NCBI GenBank assembly: GCA_910586175.1
Contig: CAJUIJ010000085.1
Coordinates: 1-7,996, forward strand
DNA from: an uncultured Muribaculaceae bacterium
GTDB lineage: Bacteria; Bacteroidota; Bacteroidia; Bacteroidales; Muribaculaceae
Length of the DNA stretch: 7,996 nucleotides
Direction of reading: 5' to 3'
A program made the position numbers and the translations under genes. Below, in pieces: positions 1 through 4,682 of this stretch. The notes under the pieces are model-generated. The model was not told where the DNA came from and ran no database searches. It saw nothing but the letters and a program-made list of their open reading frames with translations. Each line of letters starts with the position of its first letter. Position 1 is the first letter of the stretch.

Positions 1-23
1 GTTATATAAAAGTACAGGAAACA

Positions 24-494
24 ATGAGCGAAGTTGAACTGGTCTTATTAGACCAAAATGAGAACTGCACAGTATATACCATTCAGTTTCTGAGTGATGA
101 CTTGAACGAATTTGAAAAATTCGTTTCAAAAATTCGCGCCGATGCAACTTTGGACAACGACTACCGTGCAATAGCTCGGTTCATTGACCAAATTCTTGAC
201 TTCGGAGCTTTAGAGCGTTATTTTCGTCCTGAAGGTAAGATGAAAGATTCAGTCGTTGCTCTGCCTACTATCAAATCTCGACTTCGCCTATACTGCCTCC
301 GACTTTCGGATAAAATTCTCATACTCGGCAATGGAGGTGAAAAGAAAACACGTACTTATGACGAAGATAATAGTCTTAAGGGTTATGTTGTAGCATTACA
401 ACGTTTTGAGGAACTGCTTAAGGCCGGAGTGCGAGATGGGACGGTTTCAATCACTGAAAATGAAATTCAAACTGATAAGACTTTTGAGCTATGA
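24..494 (+). CDS. putative RelE/HigB (Gp49-like) toxin of a toxin-antitoxin pair
   Basis: 156 residues. The central to C-terminal part (about residues 82-130) has the pattern of RelE/ParE-HigB proteins: a basic strand segment (KSRLRLYCLRLSDKILIL), then GNGGEKKTRTYDED, then a helix around YVVALQRFEELL. Proteins of this superfamily are mostly ribosome-dependent mRNA endonucleases, but I cannot point to catalytic residues here with certainty. The start at 24 is preceded by AGGAAA about 5-7 nt upstream, a reasonable ribosome binding site. The stop codon overlaps the next ATG in an ATGA arrangement, so the downstream helix-turn-helix protein is translationally coupled. Toxin-first order followed by an XRE antitoxin is the higBA arrangement. 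The family assignment is by eye. The role as a toxin is inferred from fold pattern plus context, and it could instead be a regulator-associated protein without toxicity. Confidence 0.65.
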   Translation: MSEVELVLLDQNENCTVYTIQFLSDDLNEFEKFVSKIRADATLDNDYRAIARFIDQILDFGALERYFRPEGKMKDSVVALPTIKSRLRLYCLRLSDKILILGNGGEKKTRTYDEDNSLKGYVVALQRFEELLKAGVRDGTVSITENEIQTDKTFEL

Positions 495-757
495 GAACTG
501 CGAAAATTCCATTGAGAGAACTACTTGGTGAGATTTCACCTGCGGACAGAGCACAGACAAGATTGTCGTTTGAAATCTCCAATCGTTTGGATGCTCTTAT
601 GCAAGAGCGAGGAATGACAAAAAAGCAGCTTGCCGATGCCATAGGTAAGCGCCCAAGCGAAATCACACGTTGGTTAAGCGGTGAGCATAATTTCACAATT
701 GCTACCCTCGGAATGCTTTCTGCGTTCTTCGGGCAACCAATCGTAACCGTTGGATAA
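491..757 (+). CDS. XRE-family helix-turn-helix protein, putative HigA-like antitoxin
   Basis: 88 residues. A helix-turn-helix of the Cro/C1 (XRE, HTH_3) type occupies about residues 30-80: a first helix around EISNRLDALMQERG, then MTKKQLADAIGKRPSEITRWLSG, then the typical N-F-T-I-ATLGMLSAFFG tail. That tail is characteristic of antitoxins of the HigA kind, which bind their own promoter and neutralise the partner toxin. The start codon at 491 overlaps the toxin stop by 4 nt, so the two form one coupled operon. The length is normal for a HigA-like antitoxin. The first 25 residues are not recognisable as a domain. Autoregulation is expected from the family; the operator would lie upstream of position 24, mostly outside the window. 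Confidence 0.75.
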   Translation: MRTAKIPLRELLGEISPADRAQTRLSFEISNRLDALMQERGMTKKQLADAIGKRPSEITRWLSGEHNFTIATLGMLSAFFGQPIVTVG

Positions 758-760
758 TGC

Positions 761-947
761 CAGGAAACTTTAATACAGATTGATTTCGAGGCTTGGCGCA
801 AGATTTGTGTCAGCAACGGCAAGCTACGGTATTTTGCCAAGGGGGGAGGAATTAGTCTCAATAAGCAAGGTTAGTCGTCATATCGGTTTTATCCAATCCG
901 GCACACTTAAAAATGCGGCACGTTCAACTGACCGCACCAAGCACGTG
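761..947 (+). pseudogene. frameshifted N-terminal remnant of a Crp/Fnr-family regulator
   Basis: Two reading frames together match the cyclic-nucleotide-binding-like N-terminus of Bacteroidales Crp/Fnr regulators. In one frame, 779-846 encodes IDFEAWRKICVSNGKLRYFAKG. In the next frame, about 844-947 encodes EELVSISKVSRHIGFIQSGTLKNA and then ARSTDRTKHV. The switch falls at the run of six G at 841-846, a typical slippage site. The second Crp gene in this window starts the same region with IDLEAIREYCMANGETVRYAK and has NVGFVKSGYFKY at the matching place, which supports the call. There is no start codon in frame, because an in-frame TAA at 755-757 lies just upstream. The rest of the sensor domain and the DNA-binding domain are missing after 947. 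It is therefore both 5'- and 3'-truncated as well as frameshifted. The TTG-initiated reading frame at 780-1004 is not taken as a real gene. Confidence 0.6.
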
Positions 948-1013
948 ACGTGTACGCCTACACATCTGAGCCTATTGAGGAAAAATGACGGCAAACAGTG
1001 TTAAAAACCTTGA

Positions 1014-1040
1014 CTCTCAACATTTGTTGAGAGTTTTATT
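1014..1040 (+). terminator. stem-loop with T-rich tail, copy 1
   Basis: CTCTCAAC (1014-1021) pairs perfectly with GTTGAGAG (1026-1033) around an ATTT loop, followed by TTTTATTATTATTT. This fits a weak-to-moderate Rho-independent terminator. No intact gene lies directly upstream; the nearest is the Crp remnant. Confidence 0.55.
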
Positions 1041-1145
1041 ATTATTTGTTGTAACTTAGTGAAGAAACTATAAACTTTATCCGCCGTACTGATTCAGACG
1101 ACAAATAGGCTTGCAAAAAATACGATAAACAGTATAAATCCTTGG

Positions 1146-1176
1146 CTCTCAACATTTGTTGAGAGTTTTTATTTTT
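1146..1176 (+). terminator. stem-loop with T-rich tail, copy 2
   Basis: The same 8-bp stem and ATTT loop as copy 1 (1146-1153 with 1158-1165), followed by TTTTTATTTTT. The T-tract is better than in copy 1. It separates the orphan segment and the small-gene operon on the right from the toxin-antitoxin and Crp remnant on the left. Confidence 0.55.
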
Positions 1177-1195
1177 ATTGTTGGTTACTTATTGC

Positions 1196-1396
1196 TTTAT
1201 CTATTGGATTTTCAATAAATACTTAAACAAAGATTGGATAAAAGAGATTGGATCCCCTAAGACGGTGGTGTTCTACTTCAACGCAACCGCCCCCGGCTCG
1301 AACTATGCCGCCAACGACCAAGACTTCCATTGGTGGGTAATCCATGAATTTGATACGAAAAATTCCCCTATCACGACTCTTTCTCACTCTCAATGA
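1196..1396 (+). pseudogene. orphan coding-like segment, unrecognised (possible 3' gene remnant)
   Basis: An open frame ends at TGA 1394-1396. It has no convincing start: the only upstream initiation codon in frame is a TTG inside the repeat block. The second half, from about 1255, encodes TVVFYFNATAPGSNYAANDQ and then DFHWWVIHEF. Its codons rich in C and G at third positions are unlike the AT-rich sequence before it, which suggests it is the tail of a formerly longer gene joined to unrelated DNA. I do not recognise the family. There is a short direct repeat AGATTGGA on both sides of TAAAAG near 1230-1253. It may also be non-coding. Confidence 0.25.
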
Positions 1397-1450
1397 GCGG
1401 TGTTATCTGAAAAATAGGTCTAATTGTGTGGTTATGTGGACAAAAAGCAC

Positions 1451-1458
1451 TATCTTTG
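1451..1458 (+). promoter_or_regulatory. Bacteroidota-type -7 promoter element
   Basis: TATCTTTG is a perfect match to the Bacteroidota -7 consensus TAnnTTTG. The best upstream TTG (1424-1426) is somewhat too far for an ideal -33 element. Transcription would begin near 1465 and drive the small gene at 1521. Confidence 0.6.
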
Positions 1459-1464
1459 CAAAAC

Positions 1465-1501
1465 AAACGACATGGCTAGTCGTTTTACATCTGAGTACTC
1501 A
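1465..1501 (+). promoter_or_regulatory. structured leader: hairpin plus 10-bp palindrome
   Basis: AAACGAC (1465-1471) pairs with GTCGTTT (1479-1485) around a 7-nt loop. The perfect palindrome TGAGTACTCA follows at 1492-1501, 19 nt before the start codon of the small gene. Both lie in the presumed 5' untranslated region. The palindrome could be an operator for a dimeric regulator, possibly the gene's own product. That role is inference. Confidence 0.35.
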
Positions 1502-1520
1502 CAGATAATTTATTTAAGCC

Positions 1521-1679
1521 ATGGCACGTCCAATAGCAGAAACCCCGGTGCTCTACGGTGCAGATGCGCAGCGGTTTGAAACAATCATACAAAGCACCAA
1601 GCCTTACTCCAAGGAGAAAAAAGAACAGTTCCGCAAGACATACGAGGACTTTAAGCGTAAAGTAAAAATACTCTTGTAA
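1521..1679 (+). CDS. small conserved-type protein (MARPIAETPVLYG...), paired with GNAT; possible antitoxin-like partner
   Basis: 52 residues from ATG 1521 to TAA 1677-1679. The sequence begins MARPIAETPVLYGADAQRF and ends in a lysine-rich amphipathic stretch (KEKKEQFRKTYEDFKRKVKI). From memory, short proteins with this MARPI-x-ETP-x-LYG-x-DA-x-RF start are common in Bacteroidales directly ahead of GNAT acetyltransferases; I could not check this here. The gene sits 2 nt before a GNAT start, so the two were an operon. A perfect -7 promoter element and a palindromic leader precede it. A small basic protein paired with a GNAT recalls acetyltransferase-type toxin-antitoxin systems such as TacAT/AtaRT. 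However, the usual antitoxin fold there is ribbon-helix-helix (DUF1778), which I cannot confirm in this protein. The gene appears intact while its partner is broken. Confidence 0.7.
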   Translation: MARPIAETPVLYGADAQRFETIIQSTKPYSKEKKEQFRKTYEDFKRKVKILL

Positions 1680-1681
1680 GT

Positions 1682-1834
1682 ATGCTTCAATTAGTTCGGC
1701 TTACCGACGATTACACAATCAGCTCGTTTGATTGCGGTGACGAAGATTTGAATGATTTTAGACTGCTTATGCCAAACGACCCCAACGAACACACGAAGAC
1801 TATGTTCTTCGATATGTTCTCTCTTTCAGAGTGA
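1682..1834 (+). pseudogene. internally deleted GNAT-family N-acetyltransferase
   Basis: A 50-codon frame from ATG 1682 to TGA 1832-1834. The first 26 residues (LVRLTDDYTISSFDCGDEDLNDF) match the N-terminus of Bacteroidales GNAT proteins with the FDCGD-x-DLN-x-F signature. The last 20 (NDPNEHTKTMFFDMFSL) look like the C-terminal strand of the same family, where a T-x-x-M-x-FD motif is usual. The acetyl-CoA-binding core that should lie between (motif A, R/Q-x-x-G-x-G/A) is absent, so roughly 110-130 residues have been lost by an in-frame deletion near 1761. The remaining peptide cannot be an acetyltransferase. It starts 2 nt after the small gene, keeping the original operon layout. The deletion interpretation is by eye. 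Confidence 0.6.
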
Positions 1835-2178
1835 TTTATTTCATGGCTCAGTTAAACGATTTTCTTTCGCATATCGACTTGGAGGCAATTCGCGAGTATT
1901 GCATGGCAAACGGTGAGACTGTACGCTATGCAAAGAGCGATTGTTTTGTTGAAGCCGGTAGTATGTGTCGAAATGTTGGTTTCGTCAAATCCGGTTATTT
2001 CAAGTATTGCGTGTTGACATCCAAAGGTGATTATGCTGTTACCGGGTTCACACTCAAGAATGAATGTATCACAGATATTACCCAGTCATTTCTATTCGAT
2101 AAACCCTCTAAAATTTCAGTCATGGCAGGTTGTGATGCAGAAGTGCTTCAAGTTCCATTAAAGCCACTCAGAGAATTT

Positions 2179-2187
2179 ATTAGAAAT
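2179..2187. repeat. 9-bp target-site duplication, left copy
   Basis: ATTAGAAAT directly abuts the left end of the insertion sequence and recurs at the right end (3609-3617). A 9-bp duplication is within the range known for IS4-family transposition. Confidence 0.85.
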
Positions 2188-2204
2188 TATTACTGTCCGC
2201 TAAA
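2188..2204. repeat. IS left terminal inverted repeat
   Basis: TATTACTGTCCGCTAAA, identical to the reverse complement of 3592-3608. The match stops at the 18th base. Confidence 0.9.
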
Positions 2205-2227
2205 AATTTTAAGCGACGATAAAATTA

Positions 2228-2256
2228 GGGCTGATTCCATTTGGTGGAGTCAGCCC
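2228..2256 (+). terminator. hairpin at IS left end, likely blocks read-through into the transposase
   Basis: GGGCTGATTCCA (2228-2239) pairs with TGGAGTCAGCCC (2245-2256) with one G-T pair around a 5-nt loop, followed by ATTTTGG. It lies between the IS end and the transposase start. In the IS4 family (for example IS10) such structures limit expression from outside transcription, by termination or by hiding the start. That role here is inferred. The T-tract is short. Confidence 0.5.
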
Positions 2257-2296
2257 ATTTTGGTTAACTTTGAGTTCCCACACAAAAAGTATAACC

Positions 2297-3520
2297 ATGA
2301 GCAAAAGTACAAATTTTTTCGGACAGCCGGTGTATGGTCAGCTGATAAAATCACTTGACCGGGCAAAAATTGTTGAAATGAGCCGTAAAAATGGCGGAGA
2401 GAAGTATGTGAAAAGCTTTAACGGCTATGTCCATCTCCTGACGATGCTTTTCGCCGTGATAATGCGTTTCGACTCACTGCGTGAAATAGAGGCGGCTATG
2501 ACTGCCGAGGTTCGGAAGCTGGCGCACTTGGGCATTGAGAAGGTCCCAAAGCGCAGCACACTGTCGGACTCCAATGCCAGACGGCCTGAAAAATTCTTTG
2601 AGGAGGTATGTCGAGACTTGTATGAGTCCAACAAAGGCAAACTTTCTTCGGACAGCCGGCGCAACGGCACAGAAGCGTGGATAAAGTCTCTCAGAATCAT
2701 CGATTCCACTACCATATCGCTTTTCTCCAACATGATATTCAAGGGGGTTGGACGGCATCCCAAGACCGGGAAAAAGAAAGGTGGAATAAAGGTACATTCC
2801 GTGATACATGCCAACGAGGGTATCCCTTGCGATGTAAGGTTCACATCCGCCACCACCAATGATTCCTTCATGCTTGCACCGTCCCATTACAACCATGATG
2901 AGATAGTGGCGCTCGACCGCGCCTATATCAACTATGAGAAATTTGAGGAACTGACAGACAGAGGGGTGGTATATGTCACCAAAATGAAGAAAAATCTCAA
3001 ATACGAGCTTTTATTTGACTTCATGGAGATTACTCCGGAAGGCAAAATGGAATATCGTGAGCAGATTGTGGTATTCCGGAAGGGCGACATCAACCATATA
3101 GCCCGCATGATCACATATGTCGACATTAAGAAAGGGAAACAGCCAAAACTTATAACATTGCTTACCAACGACTTTGACATGCGTCCTGAGACAATCGTCG
3201 CAATTTACCGCCGCAGATGGCAGATTGAGTCGCTTTTCAAGCAGATAAAGCAAAATTTCCCACTGCGATATTTCTATGGCCAGAGTGCCAATGCTATCAA
3301 GATTCAGATATGGGTAACACTGATAGCCAACCTGTTGTTATCAGTGCTTCAAAGTTCCTTGACGCGACAATGGAGTTTCTCGGGTCTCGCTACAATGGTC
3401 AGAATCGTGCTGATGTACTATCTCAATCTTGAGAAATTCTTCAATCAACCCGATGCAGACCTTAAAATGATGCTTGCCGAAGCCTCCGAATCGCCACCCG
3501 AATCGGTAGAAAATCAATAA
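2297..3520 (+). CDS. IS4-family DDE transposase
   Basis: 407 residues. The N-terminal part (about 1-100) has the pattern FFGQPVYGQLIKSLDRAKI with the YVKSFNGYVHLLTMLFAVI and FDSLREIEAAM segments seen in Bacteroidales IS4 transposases (DUF4372-like DNA-binding region). The RNase H-like catalytic core shows D136 (RIIDSTTI), D207 (VALDRAYI) and E311 within the IS4 signature Y-x2-R-x3-E-x6-K (YRRRWQIESLFKQIK). The long spacing between the second D and the E matches the beta-rich insertion typical of IS4 enzymes. ATG 2297 is chosen over an upstream TTG at 2270 because the conserved protein begins there. The stop is at 3518-3520. All catalytic residues are present and the frame is uninterrupted, so the enzyme is probably active in cut-and-paste transposition. 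Confidence 0.92.
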   Translation: MSKSTNFFGQPVYGQLIKSLDRAKIVEMSRKNGGEKYVKSFNGYVHLLTMLFAVIMRFDSLREIEAAMTAEVRKLAHLGIEKVPKRSTLSDSNARRPEKFFEEVCRDLYESNKGKLSSDSRRNGTEAWIKSLRIIDSTTISLFSNMIFKGVGRHPKTGKKKGGIKVHSVIHANEGIPCDVRFTSATTNDSFMLAPSHYNHDEIVALDRAYINYEKFEELTDRGVVYVTKMKKNLKYELLFDFMEITPEGKMEYREQIVVFRKGDINHIARMITYVDIKKGKQPKLITLLTNDFDMRPETIVAIYRRRWQIESLFKQIKQNFPLRYFYGQSANAIKIQIWVTLIANLLLSVLQSSLTRQWSFSGLATMVRIVLMYYLNLEKFFNQPDADLKMMLAEASESPPESVENQ

Positions 3521-3546
3521 CAGGGGCTTGTATGAGCATGGAATTT

Positions 3547-3578
3547 TGCCCAACTTCTATCTTTCAAGAGGTTGGGCA
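3547..3578 (+). terminator. transposase terminator inside the IS right end
   Basis: TGCCCAACTTCT (3547-3558) pairs with AGAGGTTGGGCA (3567-3578) with a single G-T pair and an 8-nt loop. The 3' T-tract is poor, but TTTT precedes the stem, so leftward termination is also possible. Confidence 0.6.
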
Positions 3579-3591
3579 TGAATCCTTATAG

Positions 3592-3608
3592 TTTAGCGGA
3601 CAGTAATA
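3592..3608. repeat. IS right terminal inverted repeat
   Basis: TTTAGCGGACAGTAATA, the exact reverse complement of 2188-2204. Confidence 0.9.
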
Positions 3609-3617
3609 ATTAGAAAT
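3609..3617. repeat. 9-bp target-site duplication, right copy
   Basis: ATTAGAAAT, identical to 2179-2187. The Crp reading frame resumes in phase directly after it. Confidence 0.85.
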
Positions 3618-3860
3618 AGGAAGCCTGATCTTATCACAAACATAGCATCTGTTTGCCTTGAAGAGGCATATACTCGTTACCTCCGCCTTTACTCAAAATC
3701 GCCGACAGAGCGTTATCTTGAACTTGTTGAAAATTATCCTGATCTCTTGGAGCAAGTAACGCTTCGCGACATCGCCTCATACCTTCTCGTTACGCCAATA
3801 TATCTAAGTAGAATACGAAAAAAATTGGGGAAATGAATCCGGCATAAACATTGTTTTACG

Positions 3861-3888
3861 TTGAAGTCGAATTTCAGAACTAACTTTG
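3861..3888 (+). promoter_or_regulatory. Bacteroidota-type promoter for the truncated receptor gene
   Basis: TTG at 3861-3863 (-33-like) and TAACTTTG at 3881-3888 (perfect TAnnTTTG -7 element), 17 nt apart. Transcription would begin around 3895, leaving a leader of under 20 nt before ATG 3913. Confidence 0.65.
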
Positions 3889-3912
3889 CCGAGCAAAAAA
3901 GTTTTCGTTACT

Positions 3913-4257
3913 ATGGCAAGGTTATTCTTATCGTCAATTTTATTTTCTACTTTGCTTTCATCGATGGCCCAAGGCATTACCGGCAAGGTCGTTGATGAAA
4001 ACAATACGCCTCTTGATTTTGTAAATGTTGTTCTTATAAATAAGGCCGACTCAACATTTATATCAGGCACAATCACCAACGAAGAGGGCATATTTCTTTT
4101 TGAGGAAACCGTTGATGCTCCGGCTTTTCTCAAATTCTCATCTACCGGCTATACCTCCGTATCGAAGGATATACCTTCAACAGGCAATGTCGGGATAATC
4201 ACCATGACTCACGAAAGCGTATCAACACCTTACAAAGTTTTAAAATCCTGCAGTTGA
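3913..4257 (+). pseudogene. truncated outer-membrane receptor: signal peptide plus CarboxypepD_reg-like domain
   Basis: 114 residues. Residues 1-19 form a signal peptide (hydrophobic LFLSSILFSTLLSS, then SMA-Q as a plausible cleavage site). Residues about 20-95 are a CarboxypepD_reg-like beta-sandwich: GITGKVVDENNTPLDFVNVV, then FISGTITNEEGIFLFEE, FLKFSSTGYTSVSKDI and a closing VGIITMTHES. In Bacteroidota this domain normally sits at the N-terminus of TonB-dependent or related beta-barrel receptors of 700 or more residues. Here the frame ends soon after the domain (STPYKVLKSCS), so the plug and barrel are missing. ATG 3913 is preferred over TTG 3886 because it starts the signal peptide and lies after the promoter. 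It could be expressed as a small periplasmic domain, but truncation by deletion is more likely. Confidence 0.65.
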
Positions 4258-4321
4258 ATTAACTGTCAACGGCAAAAAAGCAGACTTCAAGGTTGCTAAG
4301 CTAAAAGGCACTTGGCAATAA
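4244..4321 (+). other. short orphan reading-frame tail
   Basis: In the frame next to that of the truncated receptor, an open stretch after TAA 4241-4243 encodes NPAVELTVNGKKADFKVAKL and then KGTWQ before TAA 4319-4321. It reads like a genuine C-terminus and is followed by a strong terminator. It may be the 3' end of a gene whose body was deleted, joined near 4240 to the receptor remnant. There is no start codon and I do not recognise a family. Confidence 0.3.
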
Positions 4322-4365
4322 CAATATTTTAATCCGAAACTGATCTCTAATGCAAGAATGATAAT

Positions 4366-4397
4366 CCCCAGCATTGCTGCCGGGGGTTTTCTTTTTT
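4366..4397 (+). terminator. Rho-independent terminator
   Basis: CCCC (4366-4369) and GGGG (4382-4385) close an imperfect stem with inner GCA/TGC pairing, followed by TTTTCTTTTTT. This ends transcription of the receptor remnant. Confidence 0.75.
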
Positions 4398-4422
4398 GGG
4401 GACAGCTTTATGTTGCGCAGCC

Positions 4423-4523
4423 ATTATTCATTATTCATTGTTAGCTATTCATTACTTTGTCGTCGCCGGAGGCTCCTCCCTCCCGGAGGCTTCGCGACAT
4501 TGCATCGCGCACCGGGCAAGGAG
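4423..4523. repeat. intergenic repeat: ATTCATT tandem units next to a GC-rich palindromic island with a REP-like core
   Basis: 4423-4455 is built from repeats of ATTCATT. Positions 4461-4523 form an abrupt GC-rich island with several short inverted repeats (GGAGG with CCTCC, CCTCC-C-GGAGG) and two copies of CCGGAGGCT (4466-4474 and 4483-4491). The same CCGGAGGCT core occurs in the REP-like palindromes around the RAYT gene to the right. Two overlapping short frames cross this island but have repetitive, low-complexity translations, so I treat it as non-coding. Whether it is a substrate of the RAYT is inference. Confidence 0.5.
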
Positions 4524-4599
4524 GCGTCGCCGATGTTTAATGGCAAACTTTTTTATTAGGGAATCATCAACAGTGGACTCAATCATAAATTTTGGTGCA

Positions 4600-4634
4600 T
4601 TGCTGAGCTGCGAACCTTTATGGCATGATATTTG
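4600..4634 (+). promoter_or_regulatory. weak candidate promoter for the G3E GTPase gene
   Basis: GATATTTG at 4627-4634 matches seven of the eight bases allowed by TAnnTTTG, with a TTG at 4600-4602 at longer than ideal spacing. The stretch 4524-4682 has no gene. I see no convincing metal-regulator (Zur-like) palindrome in it. Confidence 0.3.
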
Positions 4635-4682
4635 TAACGATTTATAGGGGGATGTGGAGATTGATATAGAATATTTACGCTC

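Larger units (their letters stand above)
993..1197. repeat. diverged direct duplication (about 70 bp, period about 133 bp) carrying the same hairpin
   Basis: Copy 1 is about 993-1063 and copy 2 about 1127-1197. Both run: AAACAGT, an A-rich stretch, CCTTG-G/A-CTCTCAAC, ATTT, GTTGAGAG, a T-rich tract, then a segment like TTGTTGTAACTTAGTG versus TTGTTGGTTACTTATTG. The hairpin portion is identical, while the flanks differ at many positions. The block is non-coding as far as I can tell. It could be a duplicated terminator region, two neighbouring attachment-like sites, or copies of a small dispersed repeat. The 5' edges of both copies are only loosely similar. Confidence 0.6.
2188..3608 (+). mobile_element. 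complete IS4-family insertion sequence (1421 bp)
   Basis: Bounded by 17-bp perfect inverted repeats (TATTACTGTCCGCTAAA left, its reverse complement right) and flanked by the direct repeat ATTAGAAAT. One full-length transposase (2297-3520) fills most of it. A hairpin precedes the transposase and a terminator follows it, both inside the element. Perfect ends, an intact open frame and an undecayed target duplication point to a recent insertion. It disrupts a Crp/Fnr gene. The specific named IS cannot be given from sequence alone. Confidence 0.9.
1843..3836 (+). pseudogene. Crp/Fnr-family transcriptional regulator interrupted by an IS4-family element
   Basis: The 5' part (1843-2187, 115 codons) encodes a cyclic-nucleotide-binding-like sensor domain: IDLEAIREYCMANG, then CRNVGFVKSGYFKY, then AVTGFTLKNECITDI. 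The 3' part (3618-3836) encodes a connecting helix (EEAYTRYLRLYSKSPTERYLELVENYP) and a Crp-type helix-turn-helix (LRDIASYLLVTPIYLSRIRKKLGK, stop TGA 3834-3836). Joining 2187 to 3618 restores one frame of 187 residues, the normal size for the family, so the IS is the only visible lesion. ATG 1843 is preferred over GTG 1831 because the latter overlaps the GNAT stop and adds nothing conserved. Unspliced, the 5' part reads on into the IS for 56 codons and stops at 2356-2358, giving a sensor domain without DNA binding. The ligand and targets are unknown. Confidence 0.85.

Noticed and set aside
451..861. 136-codon minus-strand frame
   Set aside because: It lies antisense to the XRE antitoxin and the Crp remnant, which are both better supported, and shows no recognisable domain.
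780..1004. TTG-initiated 74-codon frame as a genuine small gene
   Set aside because: Only its middle part resembles anything (a Crp sensor domain), and the matching N-terminal part is in another frame, so it is a pseudogene fragment.
2425..2896. Two overlapping minus-strand frames of 148 and 140 codons inside the IS
   Set aside because: They are antisense to the conserved catalytic part of the transposase and have no start context or domain.
2181..3611. A longer, 20-bp perfect inverted repeat at the IS ends
   Set aside because: The outer three bases belong to the target site, whose sequence happens to extend the symmetry; the direct repeat ATTAGAAAT fixes the IS ends at 2188 and 3608.
4374..4647. 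Two overlapping plus-strand frames (61 and 83 codons) over the intergenic repeat
   Set aside because: They begin in the terminator/ATTCATT region, and their arginine-rich stretch is simply the GC-rich palindromic island.
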